Part shown: positions 45,619 through 53,838 of the stretch, in pieces | Position numbering within the stretch: the first letter of the stretch is position 1 | How the letters are laid out: every line of letters starts with the position of its first letter | NCBI GenBank assembly: GCA_041752235.1 | Contig: JBGSHM010000010.1 | Span: forward strand, 1-64,000 | Length of the DNA: 64,000 nt | Direction of reading: 5' to 3' | Source of the DNA: SpSt-398 sp041752235 | GTDB taxonomy: Bacteria; Bacteroidota; Bacteroidia; Chitinophagales; Chitinophagaceae | Notes under the pieces: generated by a model | Seen by the model: the letters and a program-made list of their open reading frames with translations, nothing else | Told to the model about the DNA's origin: nothing | Databases searched by the model: none | Translations under genes and position numbers: made by a program

Positions 45619-46923
45619 CTACCACTGTATCTTCCTCGAGAAATACATGATCACGGCCAATGCCAGGAACAATCCCACACTACCCATCAGCAAGGCGAAA
45701 TCCTGCATCTGAATAATGGTGAAAATATAACTGTACACCACCGCCAATACCATGGCAATAAAAAGGCCCAGCCGTCCCGACTTCATGATCCCCCCTACAA
45801 ACCAGGTCACCAAACCGATCGTTGAAAAGGCCGCAATACCATAGGCAAGATTGAAGCCCAGGTATTCCGAAAGACTTAACAACAAGGTGTAGAAAAGGAC
45901 CAGGGCCAGACCGGCCAGGGCATATTGGACAAGGTGTAATGGTTTCTTATAAATGCTTTCAATAAGGAAAAAAGCGGCAAAGGTGAGGACGATACAAAGC
46001 AACGCATACTTGATGGAACGTTCTGTTTTATCATAGCCATCCACGGAAACGATCAACTCGGTACCGAGGGCCGAAGGAGAAAGATCATAGGTCTTGTCTT
46101 TCCAAACCAGCGGAACGGTACGATTCATGTGCTTCCAACTGGCGGTGAACCCGCTATCCGACACTTTGCGGTCATCGGGCAATTTCACCCCGGTGAATTT
46201 GGGACTGGCCCAACCCGATCTCATATCTATGCTGTTCTCCCGCCCACCGGCAGAAACCAACAATGAACCCGAACCATTCAGGTTAAACTGCATATCAAAC
46301 GCCAGGGGTTCATTTAATGAATCGGCTGTTAATTTTACCGGTGCTGATAAGGCATCTTTTAACTCGCCCAATTGCGCCTGTGGTCCAAAAGGAATCTTGT
46401 TCCCAGCCCAGTTCAGGAATAAATCTTCATTCACCCCCCGCAATACATCCGATACATGGAAAACAACCTGTGCATCTGCCCAGAGAATATTTTCAGCAGG
46501 CACGCCCAATTCCTTCCACCGGATCTCCTTAAAATTTCCAGAGGCCCGTATCTTGCTTCGATAGACCACTACCTCATAAATACCACGCTTCCTAACCTCG
46601 GGATCGATCTCGGCTTTGATGTCCAGCTTGTCCGGCATAAAATAGGCGGTCCTTTTTACTATCAACGGTACCCCACGCTCATCGCGGGTATTCTCCTGAT
46701 AAGGCACTTTCAGGATAGGGCCGGTCAATACCTGTGAACGCCCCCATTTACCGCTGATATCATTGATCGCCTCCGTTTGGCGTTCCTTCCGCTCACGTAC
46801 CAATTCACGGGTGAACTGGGTGGGAATAAACAACCCGAGGGCCATGATAAAAATGAATACCGATTTCAAAAAGAGCTTTCCCTTATCAAAGAGACTGCTC
46901 ACTGTGTTGACTTGATTTTCCAT
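45619..46923 (-). CDS. creD: Inner-membrane protein CreD
   Basis: The 434-residue protein matches the CreD family. It has one N-terminal helix (KSVFIFIMALGLFIPTQF), a large extracytoplasmic domain with GRSQVLTGPILKVPY, and a helical C-terminal half with about six membrane spans (SIKYALLCIVLTFAAFFLIE and following). In enterobacteria creD is controlled by the CreBC two-component system and affects envelope stress and beta-lactam response. Here a winged-helix protein gene lies directly upstream instead. A palindrome 24 bases before the ATG is shared with that regulator's operon. Confidence 0.92.
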   Translation of the reverse strand: MENQVNTVSSLFDKGKLFLKSVFIFIMALGLFIPTQFTRELVRERKERQTEAINDISGKWGRSQVLTGPILKVPYQENTRDERGVPLIVKRTAYFMPDKLDIKAEIDPEVRKRGIYEVVVYRSKIRASGNFKEIRWKELGVPAENILWADAQVVFHVSDVLRGVNEDLFLNWAGNKIPFGPQAQLGELKDALSAPVKLTADSLNEPLAFDMQFNLNGSGSLLVSAGGRENSIDMRSGWASPKFTGVKLPDDRKVSDSGFTASWKHMNRTVPLVWKDKTYDLSPSALGTELIVSVDGYDKTERSIKYALLCIVLTFAAFFLIESIYKKPLHLVQYALAGLALVLFYTLLLSLSEYLGFNLAYGIAAFSTIGLVTWFVGGIMKSGRLGLFIAMVLAVVYSYIFTIIQMQDFALLMGSVGLFLALAVIMYFSRKIQW

Positions 46924-46946
46924 TTTATTTTTAATATTTAAAAAGC

Positions 46947-46963
46947 ACTTTGTATTTCAAAGT
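46947..46963. promoter_or_regulatory. Palindromic operator upstream of creD
   Basis: ACTTTG-TATTT-CAAAGT is an inverted repeat inside a longer conserved block, AAAAGCACTTTGTATT and on to TAGG. The same block occurs at 47931-47959 before the membrane protein and regulator operon. It is most simply read as the binding site of the winged-helix regulator encoded at 46981. On the minus strand the right half also resembles a -7 element. Confidence 0.65.
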
Positions 46964-46980
46964 ATTTAGGTAAAAAAAAA

Positions 46981-47280
46981 CTACTTCAGCCCGCGGATCA
47001 TTCCCTCCAGTGCGGCGATATGGTCGGAAAAAGCCTTTTCACCCGCCTTGGTAATGGAATAGGTGGTATTGGTCTTTCGCCCAATGAACCCCTTATGCAC
47101 TTTCACAAACCCATTCTCTTCCAGGTGTACCAGATGGGTTGCCAGGTTGCCATCGGTCACTTCCAGCATCGATTTCAGGTCATTGAAGCTGACCTCCTGA
47201 TTGACAACCAGCACGCTCATAACACCCAGCCTTACCCGGTTATCAAACACTTTATTTAGTCCATTGATCGGATTCTTCAT
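46981..47280 (-). CDS. Winged-helix transcriptional regulator (MarR/PadR/ArsR-like)
   Basis: The 99-residue protein is a compact winged helix. RLGVMSVLVVNQEVSFNDLK leads into the recognition region VTDGNLATHLVHLEENGFV, then a wing with GRKTNTTYSITKAGEKAF. It has no cysteine cluster or ligand domain, so the signal is unknown. It starts two bases after the membrane protein gene ends and precedes creD. The duplicated palindrome suggests that it represses both units. Confidence 0.87.
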   Translation of the reverse strand: MKNPINGLNKVFDNRVRLGVMSVLVVNQEVSFNDLKSMLEVTDGNLATHLVHLEENGFVKVHKGFIGRKTNTTYSITKAGEKAFSDHIAALEGMIRGLK

Positions 47281-47282
47281 AA

Positions 47283-47927
47283 TCAGGCTCCCTTTCTTTC
47301 ATACCGGATCCACATAAATACACCATACAGGATATGCAAGCCGCCAAAGCCAAGGGCCCAGAAATACAGGCCATAGCCAACAAAATAGGGTTGGGCACAA
47401 ATCAATCCCAGCAAAATCTGCAGCAATCCCAGATACCTTACCTCTCCAAGCGTGTACTTGCTTCCGTTCACGAGTGCGATTCCATAAAATACAAGACAGG
47501 CCGGTGCCACAAATCGCCATTCATCATACTGCAACATGGTGAGCACAAATACCCCACCTGCCACCAAGGGGATCATCATATTAATGATCAGGCGGCGGCT
47601 GGTTGGGTTCCACAAGGTCTGCCGGTCAGCCTTGGCTTTCCGCCAGGTAAAATAATAGGAAGACAAAAGCGCAGCCACCAGCACGCTGATCGCGATCAGG
47701 AGCAATTGCCCTTTCAGGGATTGAAACTCATCACCCTGATATCCGTATACCTTAAATTTCTGGTCGTAATACTGGTTCAGTGTCCGACCACCCAAAAAAG
47801 CCCCAGCCAGGGCAAAAACCCCCGCCGATATCCCACTTAGCCCGCTCAATGAGATAAATCGGGAAGAACGGTCCATCATCCGTCGTATGTCCTGTATCGC
47901 CTCCAGGGAAGGGTCCTTTTCTTGCAT
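47283..47927 (-). CDS. Integral membrane protein of unknown function in the creD group
   Basis: The 214-residue protein has a short charged N-terminus (LEAIQDIRRMMDRSSRF) and about six hydrophobic segments (e.g. ISAGVFALAGAFLGG, LLLIAISVLVAALLSSYYF, LGLLQILLGLICAQPYFVGYG). I recognise no enzymatic motif. Tight spacing to the regulator gene suggests that it is the regulated partner or sensor. The ATG lies 9 bases from the operator palindrome. Confidence 0.82.
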   Translation of the reverse strand: MQEKDPSLEAIQDIRRMMDRSSRFISLSGLSGISAGVFALAGAFLGGRTLNQYYDQKFKVYGYQGDEFQSLKGQLLLIAISVLVAALLSSYYFTWRKAKADRQTLWNPTSRRLIINMMIPLVAGGVFVLTMLQYDEWRFVAPACLVFYGIALVNGSKYTLGEVRYLGLLQILLGLICAQPYFVGYGLYFWALGFGGLHILYGVFMWIRYERKGA

Positions 47928-47935
47928 ATAAAAGC

Positions 47936-47952
47936 ACTTTGTATTGCAAAGT
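47936..47952. promoter_or_regulatory. Palindromic operator upstream of the membrane protein-regulator operon
   Basis: ACTTTG-TATTG-CAAAGT matches the site at 46947 in both arms and in the flanks (AAAAGC before, TAnnTAGG-like after). It ends 25 bases before the ATG at 47927. On the minus strand it contains TTACTTTG, one mismatch from TAnnTTTG, so binding there would block the promoter. Confidence 0.65.
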
Positions 47953-47987
47953 AAATAGGAAAAGTCTAAACCACCAAGAAAACCGGT

Positions 47988-48057
47988 ATTATTAATTATT
48001 GATTATTGATTGTGGTTTAACGAAATCCTTAGCAATTAATAACTAATAATCAATAAT
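47988..48057. repeat. AATTAATAATCAAT inverted AT-rich tracts
   Basis: ATTATTAATTATTGATTATTG (47988 onward) and AATTAATAACTAATAATCAATAAT (48034-48057) are imperfect inverted copies in front of the DUF5686 gene. Related tracts stand at 1693, 13033, 13105, 21197 and 21253. Confidence 0.65.
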
Positions 48058-48068
48058 TTTAGGGTCGC

Positions 48069-50552
48069 ATGTTCCGACTCCTGAAAATAAACTTACTGCT
48101 TTCACTGGCCTTGATTTCCAACGACTTCCTTTTTGCGCAGACCAAGATCATTACCGGAACCGTTCGCGACAAACACAGCGAGGAACCCCTCCCCTTTATC
48201 TCTGTTTATTTTGTAAATACCACCATAGGTAAACTGACCGACTCCGCCGGGCATTTCAGCCTGCGCCTGAGTAGCTGGCCGGCCGATACGCTGGAAGTGA
48301 CCAGTGTGGGTTACCAAACCTACCAATATGTGGTCAACCATTCGCTGGACAGTATCTACCTCGACATCCTACTGGAACGGGGAACCTTTAGCAGTAATGT
48401 ACAGGTAAAGGCTAAGGTCAACCCGGGTCTCTACCTCTGGCGCCGTATTGTACAGAACAAAAACCGGAACGACCGCTACCGATTTGATAATTTTTCCTAC
48501 GAACTGTACAACAAGCTCGAAGTAGATATGAAGAATATCAATTTCGACCGGTTCTCCAAATTCAAACCACTTAAACCCATTAGTGACCTGATCCGGAGTA
48601 GTGTGGATAGTTCAGAAGGGCTGCCGTACCTGCCCGCCTACCTGACCGAAGCCCTTTCACATTATTATTATCAGAAAAAACCATTGAAACGCCGGGAGAT
48701 CATCGAGGCGGTAAATACAAATGGGGTGAAGAATGAGAGCATGAAACAGTTTCTGGGTGGCATGGATCAAAACGTAAACTTCTACAACAACTTCATTCCC
48801 GTCTTCAACAAACAATTTGTAAGCCCGGCCAGCGATAACGGAGATGGATACTACCAATACCGGGTCATAGACACCCAGGTGGTGAACCAGCAACGCTATT
48901 TTCACCTCATCTTCGTTCCTAAACGAAAAGGCGAGAATACCTTTGAAGGAGATGCTTGGGTACACGCCGGGACCTTTGCCATTCAAAAAATGAACCTTCG
49001 GTTGGGCAAAGAGGCCAATGTGAATTTTGTCGAGAACCTTAGCCTGATCCAGGAATATCAATTACTGGATGACTCCACGACCTGGTTTTTATCCAAGGAT
49101 AAATTTGTAGTAGATATTACTCCGATCGGCGGGAAAAACCTGGGACTGATTGGCCGAAAAACAACCACCTACCGAAATATAGTGGTCAATGACAGCTCTG
49201 TGATCAGCGAATTGAACAAGAACAAGCTCTTTGAAGAGGTACACCTGTTACCCGGTGCCGGGGAAAAGGAAAGAAATTTTTGGGCCGGGGTACGTCATGA
49301 ACCGCTTTCCAAGAATGAAGCCTCCATCATCAAAATGATGGATACCCTGATGAAGGCCCCTGCATTCAAGAAATTTACCAATACCATTTATTTTCTGACC
49401 GTTGGATATGTGAATAAAGGAAACCTGGAATTTGGTCCCTGGTTCAATGTGATGACCGCTAATGCCTGGGAAGGATACCGCTTACGTTTTGATCTGGGTA
49501 CCAACACAGGTTTCAGTAAAAAACTTTGGCTTCATGGATACCTGGCCTATGGCTTTACAGATAAACGGTTCAAATGGAAGACCGAGGCCTTTTACCTGTT
49601 CAACAAACATCCCCGCACCTCTCTTCGGGCCTCCCTATCCGATGACCTTGACTTTGGCCAGCAGTATTTTGGAGAAGTGACCGCGGATAATATCTTCGCC
49701 CTCGCTATCCGAAAAAATAATATCCCGATCAAGTTCATTCGGATCAATGAGAAATTGTTGAGTTTTTACCACCAGACTAAATCGGGTTTCTCCGTCAATC
49801 TGCTGACCACACATCGCGGATACAATCCCTTGCAAAATATCCCAACCAAGGATCTGTTTCCTGTTACCAATGGCGGCAGTCCTCTTACCAGCTTTGAGGC
49901 TACCTTGAAACTCCGCTTTGCTTACCTCGAACGTTTTCTGGAAACTAATTTTAACCGCCTGAGTATTGGCAGCCCCTACCCGATTCCGGAACTTGTACTG
50001 ACCAGGGGTATTTCAGGGATTGGCAAGAGTGCCTATGACTATACCAAACTGTCGGGTAGCATCTCCGATTTTATAAAGGTTCCTCCCTTTGGCAGTTTTG
50101 AATTCAACCTGTATGCTGGAAAGACCTTTGGTGCCCTGCCTTATGTATTACTCGATATCGCACCCGGGAATGAACTCTACTATTATAATAAGTATTCCTT
50201 CAACCTGATGAACCGGTATGAATTTATTCATGACAAATACGCCGGGATCAATTTCGAGCACAATGTCGGCAATGGCCTGTTCCGCTTCATCCCCAAACTT
50301 AAGTTCAGACAGTTCTGGAATATTAAGATGTTATGGGGTTCTTTATCTACAGCCAACAAGGCGATCAATTTCGTACCTGATCATCCTTTTCAATCATTGG
50401 ATGGTAAAACATATATGGAAATTGGTACCGGTATTGACAACATATTAAAGGTATTGCGACTGGATCTTGTCTGGCGCGTACTTCCTACTCCACTTCCCAA
50501 ACAATTCAGCCGTCGTTTCGGTGTATTTGGGAGTTTTCGTTTAAGCTTCTAA
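48069..50552 (+). CDS. DUF5686 / CarboxypepD_reg-like outer-membrane protein
   Basis: The 827-residue protein has a signal peptide (LLSLALISNDFLFAQ). A CarboxypepD_reg-like domain follows at residues about 25-100 (ITGTVRDKHSEEPLPFISVYF, SVGYQTYQY). A long DUF5686 region then ends in a predicted beta-barrel with FGVFGSFRLSF at the C-terminus. The layout is shared with many Bacteroidota outer-membrane proteins but lacks the TonB plug of SusC-type receptors. The transported or bound substrate is unknown. The gene is monocistronic. Confidence 0.85.
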   Translation: MFRLLKINLLLSLALISNDFLFAQTKIITGTVRDKHSEEPLPFISVYFVNTTIGKLTDSAGHFSLRLSSWPADTLEVTSVGYQTYQYVVNHSLDSIYLDILLERGTFSSNVQVKAKVNPGLYLWRRIVQNKNRNDRYRFDNFSYELYNKLEVDMKNINFDRFSKFKPLKPISDLIRSSVDSSEGLPYLPAYLTEALSHYYYQKKPLKRREIIEAVNTNGVKNESMKQFLGGMDQNVNFYNNFIPVFNKQFVSPASDNGDGYYQYRVIDTQVVNQQRYFHLIFVPKRKGENTFEGDAWVHAGTFAIQKMNLRLGKEANVNFVENLSLIQEYQLLDDSTTWFLSKDKFVVDITPIGGKNLGLIGRKTTTYRNIVVNDSSVISELNKNKLFEEVHLLPGAGEKERNFWAGVRHEPLSKNEASIIKMMDTLMKAPAFKKFTNTIYFLTVGYVNKGNLEFGPWFNVMTANAWEGYRLRFDLGTNTGFSKKLWLHGYLAYGFTDKRFKWKTEAFYLFNKHPRTSLRASLSDDLDFGQQYFGEVTADNIFALAIRKNNIPIKFIRINEKLLSFYHQTKSGFSVNLLTTHRGYNPLQNIPTKDLFPVTNGGSPLTSFEATLKLRFAYLERFLETNFNRLSIGSPYPIPELVLTRGISGIGKSAYDYTKLSGSISDFIKVPPFGSFEFNLYAGKTFGALPYVLLDIAPGNELYYYNKYSFNLMNRYEFIHDKYAGINFEHNVGNGLFRFIPKLKFRQFWNIKMLWGSLSTANKAINFVPDHPFQSLDGKTYMEIGTGIDNILKVLRLDLVWRVLPTPLPKQFSRRFGVFGSFRLSF

Positions 50553-50598
50553 GGATCATACGATTACCACAAACCGGATAAGGGCCTCCTGTTCTACG

Positions 50599-50649
50599 TC
50601 ACCCTTAAATGGTGAGGGCACTCATTAGTACTGGTGACATTTATCACCA
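50599..50649. promoter_or_regulatory. Cluster of GGTGA/TCACC inverted repeats (possible Crp/Fnr-type sites)
   Basis: TGGTGA-N6-TCACCA (50632-50649) is a perfect palindrome with the arm spacing of Crp/Fnr-family sites. A second pair in opposite orientation, TCACC-N7-GGTGA, lies at 50599-50615. The first centre is about 65 bases before the expected start of transcription, a typical activator position. The binding protein is unknown. Confidence 0.45.
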
Positions 50650-50672
50650 ATATGTAATCTCATTGTCATTTT

Positions 50673-50699
50673 CACACACCCACCTCCCGTATAGCTTTG
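50673..50699 (+). promoter_or_regulatory. Putative promoter of the YceI-porin operon
   Basis: TAGCTTTG (50692-50699) matches TAnnTTTG exactly, with TTG at 50673-50675 and a 16-base spacer. The first start codon is 41 bases downstream. Confidence 0.55.
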
Positions 50700-50740
50700 T
50701 CCCAGCTAATTGAAAGTTTGCTCATCATAAAACAATTACA

Positions 50741-51313
50741 ATGAGAAATATCTTTTTGATCCTGTTGCTGAGTGTTGCCTCCCTAACGAAACTCTCTGCT
50801 CAGGTACAAGCCCACGGAGCCACCAGTATTGTCATCGAAGGAACTTCAAATATCCATGACTGGGAGATGAAGTCCGATAAAGGTGAATGTAATGCCTCCT
50901 ACACATTGAATTCCGCCGGGGTACTTACCTCACTCAATTCTCTTTTATTTAATATCAAAGCTGAAACCCTGAAAAGTGGAAAGTCAGCCATGGATAAGAA
51001 TACCTATAAAGCCATCGGGACTGATAAGTATCCTTATATCTCTTTTACCAGTACCAGTGCCACGGTGAAACACAATGGCGGAAACAGCTACACCATTACT
51101 TCTGCCGGTAAACTGACCATCGCCAGCGTAACCCGTCAGGTAACATTGGTAGCCAATTGCACCCTTACCGCCGACAAATCGCTGAGAGCAACCGGTTCCT
51201 ATAAGATCAAAATGACCGACTATAATGTAACGCCCCCCAGTATCATGTTTGGCGCCATCAAAACCGGAAATGAAGTGACCATCAAATATGACCTTACCCT
51301 GAAAGGCCGATAA
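50741..51313 (+). CDS. YceI family protein (first copy)
   Basis: The 190-residue precursor has a signal peptide (LILLLSVASLTKLSAQ) and one YceI lipocalin-like barrel. GTSNIHDWEMKSDKGECNASY is the family opening. DKNTYKAIGTDKYPYISFTS and TAGKLTIASVTRQVTLVANC-like text follow. YceI proteins bind isoprenoid-type lipids in the periplasm. It is the first gene of a tight cluster with a porin and a second YceI. Confidence 0.9.
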   Translation: MRNIFLILLLSVASLTKLSAQVQAHGATSIVIEGTSNIHDWEMKSDKGECNASYTLNSAGVLTSLNSLLFNIKAETLKSGKSAMDKNTYKAIGTDKYPYISFTSTSATVKHNGGNSYTITSAGKLTIASVTRQVTLVANCTLTADKSLRATGSYKIKMTDYNVTPPSIMFGAIKTGNEVTIKYDLTLKGR

Positions 51314-51349
51314 AAATTAAAATTCTTAATGCTTTTAAAACATACAGTT

Positions 51350-52702
51350 ATGAGACATCTGAAAAACATAAGTCAATTGTTAGTGATCGGTTTACTGGCC
51401 CTGCCTTTTGCATCTTTTGCCCAGTTTTCCGACAGCATTGCCAACTTCCGTCATTACGACCAACGTGGAATTAATGTATTTGAAACCCCCAAGCAAAACA
51501 ACGCTGTATACTCTGGTTTGAAAGTAAAACTGGGAGCCGGATTTACACAGCAGTTCCAAAGCTTGAAACATGAGAACCCTACTGCCGTTAACAACGCAGG
51601 AACCGGGGCAAACAGACTTTACCCGCTGACACCAGGTTTTATGACCGCCCAGGCTAACCTGTAACTCGATGTACAACTCGCCGATGGTATCACCTTGAAT
51701 GTGAGCAATTATATGTCCTCCCGTCACCACAATGAATTTTGGGTAAAAGGTGGATATATCCAATTTGATAAACTTCCCTTTAAAGGACAGTTTGCCGAAA
51801 ACCTGATGAAAATCGCTACTATTAAGGTAGGTCACATGGAGATCAACTATGGTGATGCCCACTTCCGTCGTTCCGATGGTGGTCATACCTTCTACAATCC
51901 CTTCATGGAAAGCTATATCATGGATGCCTTTGCTACAGAAATCGGTGGTGAAGTTTATCTGAAAGCTAATGGCTTATTTGGTATGATCGGTTTGACCAAC
52001 GGTATGATCAAAGGAAATGTAGACTCTGCCTACAAAACTACTTTTGATGACGTAACAAAGAAATCACCTTCTCTGTATGGAAAAGTTGGTATCGATAAAA
52101 TGCTGCAAGACAATATCCGTGTTCGTTTTGCCGCCAGCTACTATCACAATGGAAGTAATGCCGGTAGTGGTCTGACCCTCTATGGTGGCGACCGCACAGG
52201 TTCCAACTACCAGAATGTAATGGAAAAAGGCGTACCAGGTGCATTGCCCGCTTCTACTGCCGTTGCCTTCTCTGGTCGTTTCAACCCCGGATTCAGCAAA
52301 AAAGTAGATGCCTTTATGTTGAATGGTTTCCTGAAAGCCGGTGGATTTGAACTCTTTGGTACCTATGAAGCTGCCAAAGGCCGCACCAAAAATGAAACCG
52401 CTACCCGTAAAGCCTCTCAGTTTGCTGTTGATGGTTTGTATCGTATTGGCAAAACCGAGAACCTCTTTATCGGTGCCCGTTACAATGTAGCCAAAGCCCG
52501 TTTGGCCAACACAACTGCTATTACTTATACAGGAGATGTAACCGTAAACAGGTTTGCCGTTGCCGCCGGATGGTATGTAAGCAAAAATATCCTGCTGAAA
52601 GGTGAGATCGTTAACCAAAAATATCAAGACTTCCCATCTGCTGATTTCCGTAGTGGTGGTAAGTTCAATGGATTTGTGATCGAAGCCAGTGTTGGTTTCT
52701 AA
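51350..52702 (+). pseudogene. Porin-like outer-membrane beta-barrel gene with an in-frame stop at codon 105
   Basis: From the ATG at 51350 (signal peptide LLVIGLLALPFASFAQ) the frame runs to a TAA at 51662-51664. It then continues without shift as LDVQLADGITLNVSNYMSSR to a normal stop at 52702. Joined, it is a 450-residue barrel protein ending in EASVGF, typical of an outer-membrane porin. The TAA stands where a Tyr codon (TAT/TAC) would fit (ANL-x-LDVQL). The remainder shows no decay. This could be a recent null allele, a sequencing error or a readthrough site. An open frame at 51695 from a TTG is unlikely to be an independent gene since it lacks a signal peptide. Confidence 0.8.
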
Positions 52703-52711
52703 GAATCAATC

Positions 52712-53308
52712 ATGAGACAATTGCTGCTTATAATCAGCGCCCTTGTGGCGATGTCGAGCACCTACCGAACCGGTTCAGGGAAGGCCCTGAACCGGTGGGT
52801 GGTAGAAAGCAGCAGCTCTTTGAATATCGAAGGAAGTTCCAATATCAATGACTTTAAGTGTGACATCACAGAATACATTATGCATGACACCCTCTGTTAC
52901 AATAAAGAAGACCGGACCAGCCGGCTCGCCTTTATCAACAGTTGTGTAACACTTGATGTAAAACGCTTTGATTGCCACCATAAATACATTACCAATGACC
53001 TTCGAAAAACCCTGAAAGCCGACCAATATCCTTTGCTCAAGATCCACTTCCTGTTTATGGACCATTTTTCACCGGATGCCGACAACGCCAAAGTAGTAGG
53101 CACCATTGATATTGCCCTGGCAGGAGTGGTCAAAAGAACCCAGATCCAATTCCTGGTCAAAAAAGGAGAAGGCCGGATTCATCTGACCGGGGAAAAACAT
53201 CTGAAGTTCTCTGATTTTGGGTTGGTGCCGCCAAGAAAACTGGCCGGACTGATTCGGATCAATGAAGAGATCACGGTGAATTTCCTGTTGAAGCTGCGTC
53301 CGATCTGA
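52712..53308 (+). CDS. YceI family protein (second, divergent copy)
   Basis: The 198-residue protein has a short signal-like N-terminus (LLLIISALVAMSSTYR). The YceI pattern begins at SSSLNIEGSSNINDFKCDI and continues with LRKTLKADQYPLLKIHF and GTIDIALAGVVKRTQIQF. It starts 9 bases after the porin gene. It is clearly diverged from the first copy, for example with extra Cys residues and an acidic YNKEDRTSR insert. The two YceI genes therefore probably bind different ligands or partners. Confidence 0.85.
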   Translation: MRQLLLIISALVAMSSTYRTGSGKALNRWVVESSSSLNIEGSSNINDFKCDITEYIMHDTLCYNKEDRTSRLAFINSCVTLDVKRFDCHHKYITNDLRKTLKADQYPLLKIHFLFMDHFSPDADNAKVVGTIDIALAGVVKRTQIQFLVKKGEGRIHLTGEKHLKFSDFGLVPPRKLAGLIRINEEITVNFLLKLRPI

Positions 53309-53349
53309 TCAAGTAGCAAAAAGCATCTTTAACCAAACAAATTACGAAT

Positions 53350-53760
53350 ATGAAAAAAGTTCTGATTGCCGGGTTTACGGCCGGAGTCGTTGTACTACTG
53401 GTAAGCCTTGGGCTGCTGTACCTGTCCATCTTCCTGTTTCCCGCCGTTGCAGAAGAGTATTTTAGTCCGGTATTTCGCGGGTCCTCCGGAAAAACCGACT
53501 GGCTCTTTTACGCCCACCCTTTTATCCTGAGTTTTTCCCTGAAATGGTTCTGGGAACGGTACAAAGAGATCTTTGAAGGAAACCTTTTCGTAAGGGCCAT
53601 CGAAGTAGCTCTTGTGTATGGGATCGTGGCCATGGTACCAGTGCTCTGGCTTACCTATAGCGCCATCGATGTCTCCATAACTGTAGTGCTCACATGGTTG
53701 GCCTATGGTATCGTTCAGGCATTTGTAGCCGGGCTGATATTTGCCAAAATCAATCCCTAA
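53350..53760 (+). CDS. Small integral membrane protein
   Basis: The 136-residue protein has about four hydrophobic segments (KVLIAGFTAGVVVLLVSLGL, IEVALVYGIVAMVPVLWL, VSITVVLTWLAYGIVQAFVAG). The FSLKWFWERYKEIFEG loop lies between the first and later helices. I recognise no catalytic motif. It is 41 bases after the second YceI gene on the same strand and likely the last gene of that operon. Confidence 0.8.
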   Translation: MKKVLIAGFTAGVVVLLVSLGLLYLSIFLFPAVAEEYFSPVFRGSSGKTDWLFYAHPFILSFSLKWFWERYKEIFEGNLFVRAIEVALVYGIVAMVPVLWLTYSAIDVSITVVLTWLAYGIVQAFVAGLIFAKINP

Positions 53761-53803
53761 CATTATAAGACAGGTCGTACAGGACCTTCTCCGTATTCGT
53801 ACA

Positions 53804-53828
53804 GCCGAGCCACCCCTGGTGGCTCGGC
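53804..53828. terminator. Hairpin between convergent genes
   Basis: GCCGAGCCACC (53804-53814) pairs exactly with GGTGGCTCGGC (53818-53828) around CCT. The stem is strong, but only short T-rich sequence follows. It probably serves both convergent transcripts. Confidence 0.65.
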
Positions 53829-53838
53829 TCATTTAATA

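Noticed and set aside
51695..52702. Independent gene beginning at a TTG after the porin stop
   Set aside because: It is in the same frame as the upstream part, lacks a signal peptide and continues the barrel pattern without interruption, so it is the rest of the porin.
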